Of a DNA stretch of 64,000 nucleotides, positions 23,153-31,588 are shown one piece after another; the stretch's first letter is position 1, and every line of letters begins with the position of its first letter. The DNA lies in contig NZ_BSTX01000002.1 in NCBI RefSeq assembly GCF_030269765.1, forward strand, positions 715,379-779,378. Reading direction: 5' to 3'. A program made the translations under genes and the position numbers. The DNA is from Actinorhabdospora filicis. GTDB taxonomy: Bacteria > Actinomycetota > Actinomycetes > Mycobacteriales > Micromonosporaceae. The notes beneath the pieces were generated by a model that had not been told where the DNA came from, ran no database searches, and saw only the letters and a list, made by a program, of their open reading frames with translations.

Positions 23153-23730
23153 TCCACACCAGCCTTTCCGGAAAAATTTCACAAAGAACTTTGATATCAC
23201 GACGGAAACTGCATCGGCGAAGCCGATTAGGCAGGCATCGGTGCCCAATCGGGAAGCGTGCCGTGAGACCCGACTTGGTCCTGTGAGGTAAGGCTTGTGG
23301 GTACGAAGCCGAGGTACCGACTTTTCTGAAGCTCCGCGATCCTCGCAAGCCCGTCTCCAGGCCGCCCGAAACACCGATCCGCGGCTAGGCGGCCGATGTA
23401 GTGAGGGTTGCGGAATCTTGGGAACTCAGTGCCTCCCGCAACCTCACAAAGCTCCACGGATGGGCCTTGGGCGAGTTCACGCGGAGGTGGTGGAGGTGGA
23501 CCGCGATTCTGCGCGACGCTTGCGAACGACCCGCAGTGCCCTACATGGGAGTAGTGGTCGACCGGTCGTGGCTCCCGTGCTGATGAGGTCGAGCTCGTCG
23601 GTGAACGCCCCACCGCGTCCGTGGTGATGGCGCTGCTCGCGATCACCGTGTCGGCGGTCCTGGGACACCGGCACCGCACGGAGCGAAAGTGGGATTCCGC
23701 TCGATCAGAATGCCGCCTTCGGTCGGGCTG
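23153..23730. other. Intergenic region without a supportable gene
   Basis: This 578-base stretch is less GC-rich and has mixed codon bias. Short frames at 23401-23583 and around 23590-23700 (one with a possible membrane helix, ASVVMALLAITVSAVLG) have neither convincing starts nor homology that can be named. It probably holds decayed sequence next to the transferred toxin-like gene. Confidence 0.4.
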
Positions 23731-24099
23731 TCAGGAACCGTGGCGGCTCACGTGCATCGTCTCGGGACGCTTGCCGTGCTGCTCGCGATAGGCCGACATG
23801 ATCTCGTCGGTCACGTCCTCTCCGCCGTGGAGACGGATCAGGCGGGGCACCAGCCAGTCGAGCTCGGCCGCCGCGAACTCCTGCTCGAAGAGCGGGTTGA
23901 TCCCGGTCCGCGTCTCGTCGAGCACATGGGAGAGGGCGACCAGCCCGCCAGCGTTCGCCGCGTGGGGGCCGATCGAGAACGAGACGATCGAGTTCACCCC
24001 GTCCAGATGGACCCCCACCTCGACGGGGTGCGGGTAGGGGCCGGACGGCGTTCGCGCGACCACGAGGAAGCGCAGGGGAGTGGGCTTCTTGCCGGACAT
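23731..24099 (-). CDS. Hypothetical protein
   Basis: A 122-residue protein from ATG 24099: MSGKKPTPLRFLVVARTPSGPYPHPVEVGVHLDGVNSIVSFSIGPHAANAGG, then helices (LSHVLDETRTGINPLFEQEFAAAELDWLVPRLIRLHGGEDVTDEIMSAYREQ). No family is recognised. It is divergent from the NUDIX gene. It lies between two toxin-like genes, so an immunity role is possible but unsupported. Confidence 0.55.
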   Translation of the reverse strand: MSGKKPTPLRFLVVARTPSGPYPHPVEVGVHLDGVNSIVSFSIGPHAANAGGLVALSHVLDETRTGINPLFEQEFAAAELDWLVPRLIRLHGGEDVTDEIMSAYREQHGKRPETMHVSRHGS

Positions 24100-24171
24100 G
24101 CGGGCATTGAACCACCCGTCCCCAACTCGGTGAAGCTCCCGGTGTCCCAGGTGCCGCCTAGGGTCGCTCGC

Positions 24172-24564
24172 GTGGAGATCACTCATAAGATCGCGATCGT
24201 TGTTCTCACCGACGGGGGCGGGCGGGTGTTGATGCAGGAACGTGGGCACGACGCCTATGTGGAACCTGGCAGGTGGACGCCTCCCGGTGGGCATCTGGAG
24301 CCCGGGGAGGACGCGGTGACCGCCGCGCATCGTGAGTTGCTGGAGGAGACCGGGCTGACCGCTGATCTGGAGTTCGACCGGGTGGTGGAACAGGTCGGTG
24401 CCGACGGGGCCGGGGTCCGGTTTCACGTGTTCACCGGACGCACGGACGCTCGCCAGGAGGATGTCGTCCTGGGCGAGGGGCTGGCGATGCGGTTTCTCAG
24501 CCCCGACGAGATCGCCACGAAGGAGCTGGTGGGCAACGCGCACCTGCTCATGCGTCTGGGGTGA
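24172..24564 (+). CDS. NUDIX hydrolase
   Basis: A 130-residue protein with a complete Nudix box, GGHLEPGEDAVTAAHRELLEETGL pattern (G-x5-E-x7-RELxEExGL) at about residues 40-62. It hydrolyses nucleoside-diphosphate-linked substrates such as modified NTPs or ADP-ribose, using Mg2+ bound by the Glu cluster. GTG 24172 was chosen because a -10-like TAGGGT (24159-24164) ends seven bases before it, predicting a leaderless mRNA. A hairpin terminator follows about 100 bases downstream. Confidence 0.9.
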   Translation: MEITHKIAIVVLTDGGGRVLMQERGHDAYVEPGRWTPPGGHLEPGEDAVTAAHRELLEETGLTADLEFDRVVEQVGADGAGVRFHVFTGRTDARQEDVVLGEGLAMRFLSPDEIATKELVGNAHLLMRLG

Positions 24565-24670
24565 CGGTACGGCTGGATCGCGGGTGGTGCGGAAGATACA
24601 TCGGGAGCGGTGCGCATCAGACGTTGAATGCCGGTGAGCCGCGTCCATGTTCGCCACGTCGTGGCCGTCG

Positions 24671-24690
24671 GGCTGCCCTTTCGGGCAGCC
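24671..24690 (+). terminator. Hairpin terminator after the NUDIX gene
   Basis: GGCTGCCC (24671-24678) pairs with GGGCAGCC (24683-24690) around TTTC, before the next promoter. Confidence 0.6.
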
Positions 24691-24757
24691 GGGAGCACCA
24701 GTGCTTGTGACCGCGCGGCCTGGGACATATCCGACAGTGCGCTTCTATCGTGCCTTC

Positions 24758-26323
24758 ATGGAACGCGCCCGCCGCCGTGCCGCGGCGTTAGACCCCCGAC
24801 CGCGGGCCGGGGGCTCGTCCTCGGCCACGGGTGGGCTGGAGCAGCTCCAGCGCATGGCCGGGAACCGGGCCGTGGCGCGGTTGCTGAGCGTGCAGCGTGC
24901 CGATGGTGAGGTGGGGTGGTTCGAGCAGCGGCGCATCTGGGTGCATGAGGCCGTGGCCGCCCAGAACTGGGTGGGGTCGGATCCGCCCGGGGTGTACTGG
25001 GTGCTCAATGGCCTGGCGCTGGACGACATCGCCAAGGTGTTCGGGATGCTGACCGGGACCGAGCGCGGGCTGGTGGCCTCGCATCTGAACCGGGCCGACG
25101 GGTTGTTCGACCGGGCTCGGATCAGCATGGGGATTCGGCGCGGTGGGGACGCCGCGCAGCGGCAGGAGGCCGACGAGGTCCACTGGGCGATTCGCGTCGG
25201 GCGCTATCCGGCGGCCTTCGAGCGGCTGGGGAAGATGTCGGCGGCGCGGGCGGACGCCGTGCTGGCGACGCTGGACCGGACGCACCTGGAGCTGCTGACG
25301 GCGCACCGGACCGAGACGGGCCGTGCGACGAATGTCGAGCGGACGCAGCGGGCGGTGGCCGCCGCGCTCGGGGTTCGGTACGTCCCGGTGGAGGAGCGGA
25401 TCGATGTGGACCTTGAGCTCGACGCCGAGGGCCTGCAGGGGCGCTTCACCAATCCGCGCGAGAGTCCCCGCTACATCGACAACGCCATGGTGGCGGTCGG
25501 GGTGAGCCCGATGTACGCCGACGGGATGCTCGTGTACATCGCGGGGATGGAGCTGCCGGTGCTGATCCCCGGCGACATCGTCCGCTCGGGCGGCGCTCCC
25601 AGCACGGCGGCGAGCCAGCAGGTGTACTCGTCCCGGGCGGAGGCGCAAGCCAAGGCGGGGGAGGGGCGGCACGCCTACTTCGAGGGAGCCGGTGGCGCGG
25701 TGATCGTGCCGACGGTGCTCTCGGCGGCGACGGCTCCCAAGGTCATGGCCACCTATCTGGTCGCGTTCAACCAGTGGCTCCATGACGTCCAGGAGACCCT
25801 GACGCTGATCGCGATCGGGCTGGCGGCCGAGCTCGTCGCGGGTGTGGCGGTGAGCGGGATCGCGAGGGGCGTCGGGAAGGTGCTGGACCGGCCGGTGCCC
25901 AAGGGCCGGTCGGCGTCCGGCGGGGATGTCATCGACCCGCCCCACGCGCGGCCGAACGTGCCGGCGACCGCGCGGGCGCGGGCGACGCCGGAGTTCCTGC
26001 GCAAGGTCGCCGAGAACCCGCACGACTACCTGGTCTACCGCACCCCTGACCCGGACGTGGTCGCCAACCAGCCGCTGACGCACACCGGGGAGAACACCCC
26101 GAAGAGCGAGTTCGCTAAGAAAGGCGTCCACTTCGCTCGCGGCGATGACGTCCGCGGTTACGGCGAGTACTGCGTCACCGTCCACGAGGATCAGGTCGAC
26201 GTCGCCCAGAACCGGGCCGATCCCACCGAGTACATCAGCGCCGAGGACATCCCCGTCGGCACCGGTCAATGGCATACCTGGCAGGAGTACCAGGCCGCCC
26301 GTGCCGCGGCGAAACCGAAGTGA
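24758..26323 (+). CDS. Toxin-like cargo protein with LQRMAGN tag
   Basis: A 521-residue protein. Residues 27-43 (LEQLQRMAGNRAVARLL) are a close match to the LQRxAGNxAV tag of injection-system-associated proteins. The middle is helical; a hydrophobic segment (LTLIAIGLAAELVAGVAVSGIA, about 347-370) could be a membrane helix; the C-terminal domain (about 405-521) contains DYLVYRTPDPDVVANQPL, GVHFARGDD and GEYCVTVHEDQ, separated by a Pro/Arg-rich linker. That C-terminal module has the size of a polymorphic toxin domain but its fold is not recognised. TATCGT (24746-24751) before ATG 24758 suggests a leaderless start. No immunity gene follows. Confidence 0.65.
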   Translation: MERARRRAAALDPRPRAGGSSSATGGLEQLQRMAGNRAVARLLSVQRADGEVGWFEQRRIWVHEAVAAQNWVGSDPPGVYWVLNGLALDDIAKVFGMLTGTERGLVASHLNRADGLFDRARISMGIRRGGDAAQRQEADEVHWAIRVGRYPAAFERLGKMSAARADAVLATLDRTHLELLTAHRTETGRATNVERTQRAVAAALGVRYVPVEERIDVDLELDAEGLQGRFTNPRESPRYIDNAMVAVGVSPMYADGMLVYIAGMELPVLIPGDIVRSGGAPSTAASQQVYSSRAEAQAKAGEGRHAYFEGAGGAVIVPTVLSAATAPKVMATYLVAFNQWLHDVQETLTLIAIGLAAELVAGVAVSGIARGVGKVLDRPVPKGRSASGGDVIDPPHARPNVPATARARATPEFLRKVAENPHDYLVYRTPDPDVVANQPLTHTGENTPKSEFAKKGVHFARGDDVRGYGEYCVTVHEDQVDVAQNRADPTEYISAEDIPVGTGQWHTWQEYQAARAAAKPK

Positions 26324-26366
26324 CCGCCGGGGGACCACGGGGCCCGGTGGCGGCGATCACCAGGCC

Positions 26367-26397
26367 TTGACCTCAACCGCGGTTCGGCTCCTAGCGT
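26367..26397 (+). promoter_or_regulatory. MerR/SoxR-type promoter with 19-bp spacer
   Basis: TTGACC (26367-26372) and TAGCGT (26392-26397) are 19 bases apart, with the palindromic core AACCGCGGTT at 26375-26384 inside the spacer. Overlong spacers with a central palindrome are the hallmark of MerR-family activated promoters. No merR gene is adjacent. Confidence 0.55.
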
Positions 26398-26422
26398 CGG
26401 TCGGGGCGAGAGGAGATCCACC

Positions 26423-27223
26423 ATGACGATCCTGGTCACCGGCGCCACGGGCAACACTGGACGACACGTCGTATCCGAGCTGCTCAAGCGTGGACGGTCA
26501 GTCCGCGCGCTCACTCGTGATCCCGCCAAGGCCGTCGTCCCGGCTGGGGCGGAGGTCGTCGGCGGCGACCACAATGCCCCTTCGACCCTCGACGCGGCGC
26601 TCGACGGTGTCACCGGCCTGCACATCACGGTCACCAAGGGCGTCGCGGAGTCCGGGCCCGCGCTGGTGAGGCGGGCGGTGGCCGCGGGCGTCGAGCGGAT
26701 CACGATCCTGTGGGGCGGGTATGTCGGACCGGCCGAGCAGGCGGTGGCGGAGTCGGGTGTGGAGTGGACGCGGCTGGAGCCCGAGGAGTTCATGTCCAAC
26801 GCGCTCGACTGGCGCGCCGACATCGCCGGGGGTGTGGTGCGGGCGCCGTTCGCGAGCGTCCGCAGTGCGGTGGTGCACGAGGGCGACATCGGTGAGATCG
26901 CGGCCGTCGCGCTGACCGAGGACGGCCATGATGGGCTCGCCTATTCCATCAACGGCCCGGAGCCGCTGACCGCGCCCGAGCGGGCCGCCATCCTGGCAGG
27001 GGCGCTCGGGCGCGAGCTGCGCTACGTGGAGACCACGCGCCAGGACGCGCTCGACAGGCTGCTGGCGCAGGGTGTGTCGCAGGCCGACGCGGACTACGTC
27101 GTCGGCTGGCATGAGTCACCGCCGGTCAGCGCGTACACGCCCAATGACATCATCGCCACGGTGCTCGGGCGGGCGCCGCGGACCTTCGCGCAGTGGGCGG
27201 CGGAGAACGCCGGGCGCTTCTAG
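26423..27223 (+). CDS. NmrA-like NAD(P)-binding reductase
   Basis: A 266-residue atypical SDR: MTILVTGATGNTGRHVVSELLKRGRSVRALTRDPAKA carries the GxxGxxG dinucleotide loop. The later ITILWGGYVGP, WTRLEPEEFMSNAL and EGDIGEIAAVAL are typical of NmrA/QOR2-like proteins, which act as NADPH-dependent quinone reductases or redox sensors. GAGGAG precedes ATG 26423. The upstream MerR-type promoter suggests induction by oxidative or drug stress. Its end overlaps the convergent regulator by four bases. Confidence 0.88.
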   Translation: MTILVTGATGNTGRHVVSELLKRGRSVRALTRDPAKAVVPAGAEVVGGDHNAPSTLDAALDGVTGLHITVTKGVAESGPALVRRAVAAGVERITILWGGYVGPAEQAVAESGVEWTRLEPEEFMSNALDWRADIAGGVVRAPFASVRSAVVHEGDIGEIAAVALTEDGHDGLAYSINGPEPLTAPERAAILAGALGRELRYVETTRQDALDRLLAQGVSQADADYVVGWHESPPVSAYTPNDIIATVLGRAPRTFAQWAAENAGRF

Positions 27224-27948
27224 GCCGGGGTGTCCTCGCCGTTCTCGCGGGTGGCGTAGACCTGGCGCCAGTGCTGGACGGAGTGGACCAGGTCGTCGAT
27301 GACGTGGTGGAGGAACCGGCTCATGGTCTCCAGGCGGGCGCCGGCGGGGGTGGTGGGGCCGAGTTTCTCGGCGCCGGACGCGCAGGCCTCGGCGATCCGG
27401 GTCTGGACGCGGGCGCTGGCCATGATGGACAGGAACGCCACGTCGTCGTCGACGGAGTAGCGCTCGACGCGTCCGCGGGGGTCGCGGCCGCGGGTGATGA
27501 GCGCCTGGCTCTCCAGGTAGCCGACGGCCTTGGAGATGGAGGCGGGGCTGACGCGCAGGCGCCGCACGAGTTCGGCGGAGGTGAGGCTGCCGCTGTCGGT
27601 GGTGAACAGGGCGGCCAGGACGCGGGCCATCATCGGCGGGAGCCCGGCCTGGATCATCAGCTCGGTGCTCTGGGCGTCGACTTCGTCGATGAGCCGTGGA
27701 TCGCGCTCGCCGGGGTCGGGTCCGGGCGGTGCCGGTGGGGTGGGTTTGGGGCGGCGGGCGGGTTGCGCTCCGGCGCGGTGGGCGGCCTCGGCGTGGTAGC
27801 CGCGTGCTCCGCCGTTGCGCGTGATCTCGCGGGTGACGGTGGAGGTGGGGCGTCCGATGCGGCGGCCGATGGCGGCGTAGGTCGAGCCGTCGCGCAGGCC
27901 CTCGGCGATGCGCCGCCGGTCCTGGAGCGTGAGTCTGTCACCGGCCAT
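27220..27948 (-). CDS. Hybrid regulator: IS30-type HTH plus MarR/GbsR winged helix
   Basis: A 242-residue protein. Residues about 5-55 (LTLQDRRRIAEGLRDGSTYAAIGRRIGRPTSTVTREITRNGGARGYHAEAAHR) are the helix-turn-helix of IS30-family transposases. A Pro-rich linker (about 60-85) leads to a MarR/GbsR winged helix (about 95-175: MARVLAALFTTDSGSLTSAELVRRLRVSPASISKAVGYLESQALI). No DDE transposase domain is present. It is divergent from the ABC exporter, and the region between holds ACGCAA/TTGCGT repeats. A paralogue lies at 29930-30670, on the other side of the exporter. It is probably a repressor of the exporter. Confidence 0.82.
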   Translation of the reverse strand: MAGDRLTLQDRRRIAEGLRDGSTYAAIGRRIGRPTSTVTREITRNGGARGYHAEAAHRAGAQPARRPKPTPPAPPGPDPGERDPRLIDEVDAQSTELMIQAGLPPMMARVLAALFTTDSGSLTSAELVRRLRVSPASISKAVGYLESQALITRGRDPRGRVERYSVDDDVAFLSIMASARVQTRIAEACASGAEKLGPTTPAGARLETMSRFLHHVIDDLVHSVQHWRQVYATRENGEDTPA

Positions 27949-27983
27949 GGGCGTCCTTCGCGTTCGGGGGCGGGGATCAGTCT

Positions 27984-28001
27984 ACGCAACGGGTATTGCG
28001 T
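27984..28001. promoter_or_regulatory. ACGCAA-N6-TTGCGT operator upstream of the ABC exporter
   Basis: ACGCAA (27984-27989) and TTGCGT (27996-28001) form a perfect inverted repeat with six bases between. A further ACGCAA half-site lies at 28089-28094. The same arms recur at 30723-30752 and 30837-30843 next to the paralogous regulator, so they are likely the binding sites of these two proteins. Confidence 0.7.
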
Positions 28002-28183
28002 TAACTCGCAGGCCTCGCGCAATGATTCATGCCTATCTACCTGCATGGATGTTGTTGCTTCGCGGTTCTGTGATTGACGACGTCGTGTACGCAACGTAAT
28101 TTTCACCTCCTCGCGAAGCTTCTCGGGCCGCATCGGCACCCGCCCGCGCGACTCCACATCCCCGCAGAGGAAGTGACATCCCC

Positions 28184-29140
28184 ATGACCGTCGACATCGG
28201 TCGATCGGCGATCACCGCGACCGCGGTGCGCAAGGCGTACGGCGGCCACGTCGTGCTGGACGGCATCGACCTCGACATCCCGCGAGGGTCCGTCTTCGCC
28301 CTGCTCGGCCCCAACGGCGCCGGTAAGACCACCGTGGTGCAGATCCTGTCGACCCTCATCCGCGCCGACGCCGGCCGGATGCGTGTCGCCGGTCACGACG
28401 TCGCCGCAGAGCCGGACGCCGTGCGGGCCGCGATCGGCGTCACCGGCCAGTTCTCGGCCGTCGACGGGTTCCTCACCGGCGAGGAGAACCTGCTGCTGAT
28501 GGCCGACCTCAACCGCCTGCCCCGCGCGCTGCGGCGGGCGAGCGCGGCCGATCTGCTGCGGCGCTTCGACCTGACCGAGGCCGCCCGCAAGCCCGCCGCG
28601 ACGTACTCCGGCGGGATGCGCCGCCGCCTGGACCTGGCGATGACGCTGGTCGGCCGGCCGCGGGTGATCTTCCTCGACGAGCCGACCACCGGGCTGGACC
28701 CGCGCAGCAGGCGGACCATGTGGGACATCATCCGCGGCCTGGTCGCCGATGAGGGCGTGACGATCTTCCTCACCACCCAGTACCTGGAGGAGGCCGACCG
28801 GCTCGCCGATCGCATCGCCGTCCTGCACGAGGGGAGGCTGGTCGCCGAGGGCTCGCCGGGCGAGCTGAAGCGGCGGGTCGGCGCGGGGCACATCAGCCTG
28901 CGGTTCGCCGACCGGCCGGGCTACGAGCGCGCCGCCGGGCTGCTGGACGCCGTCTCCCGCGATGACGAGGCGTACACCCTGCAGGTCCCCGGCGGTGATG
29001 TCGCGTCGCTGCGCGCGCTGCTGGACCGCGTGGAGCGCGCCGCGCTCACGGTCGAGGAGCTCCAGGTCCGCACCCCCGATCTCGATGACGTCTTCTTCGC
29101 CCTGACCGGCGATGTCACAGAACAGGAAACCGCCCGATGA
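28184..29140 (+). CDS. ABC transporter ATPase (DrrA family)
   Basis: A 318-residue ATPase with Walker A GPNGAGKTT (about residue 46), ABC signature YSGGMRRRLDLA (about 142), Walker B VIFLDEPTTGLDP (about 164) and the H-loop-equivalent FLTTQYLEEADRLAD. The C-terminal extension ending PDLDDVFFALTG is typical of the daunorubicin-resistance (DrrA/CcmA) group. It powers export of a drug, lipid or similar compound with the permease encoded next, whose start overlaps its stop (ATGA). ATG 28184 follows AGAGGA. Confidence 0.92.
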   Translation: MTVDIGRSAITATAVRKAYGGHVVLDGIDLDIPRGSVFALLGPNGAGKTTVVQILSTLIRADAGRMRVAGHDVAAEPDAVRAAIGVTGQFSAVDGFLTGEENLLLMADLNRLPRALRRASAADLLRRFDLTEAARKPAATYSGGMRRRLDLAMTLVGRPRVIFLDEPTTGLDPRSRRTMWDIIRGLVADEGVTIFLTTQYLEEADRLADRIAVLHEGRLVAEGSPGELKRRVGAGHISLRFADRPGYERAAGLLDAVSRDDEAYTLQVPGGDVASLRALLDRVERAALTVEELQVRTPDLDDVFFALTGDVTEQETAR

Positions 29141-29928
29141 GCACCGTCTCCATCAGCGCCGCCGACGCCTTCGCCGACTCGGTGACGATGCTGCGCCGCC
29201 AGTTGCGGCACATGCTGCGCTATCCGGCGCTCATCCTGACCGCCGCCGGGGTCCCGGTGGCCATCTTGCTGCTGTTCGTCTACGTCCTCGGCGGTGCGCT
29301 CGGTGCGGCCTCGGGCGGCCGGGACGCCTATGTGGACTACGTCGTCCCGGGCGTCATCCTCATGACGGCGGCCACCGCGGCGCAGGGGACGGCGATCTCG
29401 GTGGCCATCGACATGACCGAGGGCATCGTCGCGCGGTTTCGGACCATGGCCATCGCCCGCGTCTCGGTGCTGACCGGGCACGTGCTGGGCAGCCTGATCC
29501 AGACGATGCTGAGCATCGCCGCCGTCACCGGTGTGGCGCTGCTTATCGGGTTCGGCCCGAGTGCGAACGCCGGTGAATGGCTGGGCGCGATCGGTGTCCT
29601 GGTGATGATCATCCTCGCGCTGACCTGGCTGGCGGTCGCGCTGGCCATGGCCGCCAAGAGCGTGGCCACGGCGAGCAACATGCTGACGCCGCTGATGATC
29701 CTGCCGATGATGGGCAGCGGGTTCGTGCCCACCGAATCGATGCCCACCGGCCTGAGGTGGTTCGCCGAGTACCAGCCGTTCACCCCGTTCATCGAGACCT
29801 TGCGGGGGCTGCTGATGGGGACCCCCATCGGCGACAGCGCGCTGTGGGCCGCCGGGTGGTGCGCCCTGATCACGCTGGGCGGCTTTCTGTGGGCCAAGCG
29901 GCTCTACAACCGCGAACCCGCGAAGTGA
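29137..29928 (+). CDS. ABC-2 type permease (DrrB-like)
   Basis: A 263-residue membrane protein with six predicted helices. The sequence YVDYVVPGVILMTAATAAQGTAISVAIDMTEGIVARFRTMAIARVSVLTGHVLG holds the conserved E-G-x-x-x-R-F-R-T-M-P/A coupling segment of ABC-2 exporters, and FVPTESMPTGLRWFAEYQPFTPFIETLRGLL is the usual C-terminal signature. It pairs with the ATPase upstream as a DrrAB-type exporter. The stop is followed at once by the convergent second hybrid regulator, with CACCCGG/CCGGGTG as a small hairpin. Confidence 0.9.
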   Translation: MSTVSISAADAFADSVTMLRRQLRHMLRYPALILTAAGVPVAILLLFVYVLGGALGAASGGRDAYVDYVVPGVILMTAATAAQGTAISVAIDMTEGIVARFRTMAIARVSVLTGHVLGSLIQTMLSIAAVTGVALLIGFGPSANAGEWLGAIGVLVMIILALTWLAVALAMAAKSVATASNMLTPLMILPMMGSGFVPTESMPTGLRWFAEYQPFTPFIETLRGLLMGTPIGDSALWAAGWCALITLGGFLWAKRLYNREPAK

Positions 29929-29929
29929 G

Positions 29930-30670
29930 TCACCCGGCCCGGGTGGCGTCGTCGCCCGGGGCCGTGGTGTGCAGGAGCTCGCGGACCTGCGCGGCGGCGC
30001 GCAGGATGCTCTCGCTGATGTGGTCGCTGAAGCGGGCCATGTTCTCCAGGCGGACGCCCGCCGGTGTGTCGCGGCCCAGGACGGCGGTGCCCTGGCGGGC
30101 GACCTCGGCGACGTGGACCATGGCGCGGGCACTGTCGATGGTGGACTCGTACCAGACGTCGCCGTCGACGAAGTAGCGGTCGCGGCGGCCGTCGTGGCGC
30201 TCGCGGCGGATGAGGCCCTGGCTCTCCAGGGACGCGATGGCCTTGGAGACGGTCGCGGGGCTGACGCCGAGGCGGGCGATGAGCTCGGCGGCGGTGACGC
30301 TGCCGGTGTCGGCGATGAGCAGGAACGTCAGGACGCGGGCCGTCATGCGCGGCATGCCCCGGCTCATCAGGAGATCGGTGAAGGTCTCCTCGTAGGCGCG
30401 GACGGCCGCCTCGTCGCGCCCGAATCCCGGCCCGGGCGTGCCCTGCCGCCGCAGGGTGGTGCGCTTGGGCTGGCGGGCGCGGCGCTCGGTGGCCAGGTGC
30501 GCCAGGTCGGCGCGGTAGTCGTTGGGGCCGCCATTGCGCATCACCTCGCGCGTGACCGTCGAGGTGGGACGGTCGAGGCGCCGGGCGATCTCGGCGTAGG
30601 CGAGCCCGTCGGCCAGCCCCCGTGCGATCCGCGCCCGCTCCTGCGGGGTCAGCCTGCTACCCGACACCAT
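29930..30670 (-). CDS. Hybrid regulator: IS30-type HTH plus MarR/GbsR winged helix (paralogue)
   Basis: A 246-residue paralogue of the 27220-27948 protein. LTPQERARIARGLADGLAYAEIARRLDRPTSTVTREVMRNGGPNDYRADLAH (about 6-58) is the IS30-type HTH; MTARVLTFLLIADTGSVTAAELIARLGVSPATVSKAIASLESQGLI is the winged helix. ATG 30670 with GAGGAGGCG upstream was chosen over a longer frame that runs through the promoter region. It is divergent from the DUF4097 and serine-hydrolase genes. The shared operator arms in its promoter suggest autoregulation and cross-talk with the first copy. Confidence 0.82.
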   Translation of the reverse strand: MVSGSRLTPQERARIARGLADGLAYAEIARRLDRPTSTVTREVMRNGGPNDYRADLAHLATERRARQPKRTTLRRQGTPGPGFGRDEAAVRAYEETFTDLLMSRGMPRMTARVLTFLLIADTGSVTAAELIARLGVSPATVSKAIASLESQGLIRRERHDGRRDRYFVDGDVWYESTIDSARAMVHVAEVARQGTAVLGRDTPAGVRLENMARFSDHISESILRAAAQVRELLHTTAPGDDATRAG

Positions 30671-30722
30671 CGCCTCCTCTGTGTTGATCCACGGCCGCCA
30701 TCGTAGCGTTCGAAACAGAACC

Positions 30723-30752
30723 AACGCAACGGTGTGGTGCGTCCATTGCGTT
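30723..30752. promoter_or_regulatory. AACGCAA...TTGCGTT operator by the second hybrid regulator
   Basis: AACGCAA (30723-30729) and TTGCGTT (30746-30752) form a perfect 7-bp inverted repeat with a 16-base spacer, in the divergent region between the regulator and the DUF4097 gene. Confidence 0.68.
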
Positions 30753-30836
30753 AGATTTCCATCCGTCGCAATGAAATCAAGACGTTCACCTGGGTAAACG
30801 CTGGAATCAAGATCCGGCGTGATTGTGGCACCCGCG

Positions 30837-30852
30837 AACGCAACGTAGCGTT
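30837..30852. promoter_or_regulatory. AACGC-N6-GCGTT operator before the DUF4097 gene
   Basis: AACGC (30837-30841) and GCGTT (30848-30852) form an inverted repeat, the left arm extending to AACGCAA as in the other copies. It lies 36 bases before the DUF4097 start, a good position for repression. Confidence 0.6.
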
Positions 30853-30887
30853 TCTTGCATCGGAAACAACGAACGCAGGAGCGCATC

Positions 30888-31559
30888 ATGCAGAAGTTCA
30901 CCGCGACGACCCCGATCACCGCCATCATCGACGTCCCCGCCGGACGCGTCCAGGTCATCGCCGCCGACCGGACCGACGCCACCGTCGAGGTCCGGCCCGC
31001 CAAGGCCTCCAGGGCCCGCGACGTGAGAGCCGCCGAGCAGACCACCGTCGACTACGGCGACGGCCGATTGCGCGTCACCACCACCCTGGACGGCGGCCGC
31101 ATCCTCGGCCCCTCCGGCTGCGTCGAAATCACCGTCCAGGTCCCCACCGGCTCCCACGTCACCGTGACATCCGCCGGCGCCGAATTCCGGGGCATCGGAC
31201 GCCTCGGCCGCGTCGACTGCGACGGCGTATGCGGCACGGTGAAGATCGACGAGGCCGAAGACGTCCGCCTCAGCGTCCTCGGCGGCGACGTCACCGTCGG
31301 ACGCCTCACCGGCCCCGCCGAGATCACCACCCAGCACGGCGACGTCCGCGTCATCTCCGCCGACACCGGCACCCTCACCTTGAGCACCCTCATGGGCGAC
31401 GTGACCGTCGATACCGCACCCGGCGTCTCGGCCACCCTCGACGCCTCCACCGGCCACGGCCGCATCCGCAACGCCCTCAAGAACACCGAAGGCACCCGGG
31501 CCGTCCTGGCCATCCGCGCCACCACCGGACACGGCCACATCACCGCCCGCGGCCACTGA
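30888..31559 (+). CDS. DUF4097-family beta-helix (adhesin-like) protein
   Basis: A 223-residue protein of repeated short strands: VPAGRVQVIAADRTDATVEVRP, VEITVQVPTGSHVTVTSAGAEFRG, GTVKIDEAEDVRLSVLGGDVTVGRL, AEITTQHGDVRVISA. This G-D-V-x-V periodicity is the DUF4097 right-handed beta-helix. No signal peptide or TM is seen, so it is likely cytoplasmic in spite of the adhesin name. AGGAG precedes ATG 30888. The serine hydrolase follows 29 bases later, in one operon under the hybrid regulator. Such genes often accompany drug or envelope-stress regulators. Confidence 0.82.
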   Translation: MQKFTATTPITAIIDVPAGRVQVIAADRTDATVEVRPAKASRARDVRAAEQTTVDYGDGRLRVTTTLDGGRILGPSGCVEITVQVPTGSHVTVTSAGAEFRGIGRLGRVDCDGVCGTVKIDEAEDVRLSVLGGDVTVGRLTGPAEITTQHGDVRVISADTGTLTLSTLMGDVTVDTAPGVSATLDASTGHGRIRNALKNTEGTRAVLAIRATTGHGHITARGH

Positions 31560-31588
31560 CCACCCCACAGAAACAAGGAGACCCCGCC

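Noticed and set aside
23401-23583. Small ORF MRVAESWELSASRN...
   Set aside because: No ribosome site, mixed codon bias and no context to support translation.
24421-24440. Second parS site (GGTTTCACGTGTTCACC)
   Set aside because: Only half of the palindrome matches, and it lies inside the NUDIX coding region.
24788-26338. 516-codon minus-strand frame opposite the LQRMAGN protein
   Set aside because: Composition is Arg/His/Pro low complexity; the plus strand has the tag and better codon bias.
27220-30670. IS30 insertion sequence
   Set aside because: Only the HTH resembles IS30 transposase; no DDE catalytic domain and no terminal inverted repeats were seen, and a MarR domain is fused instead.
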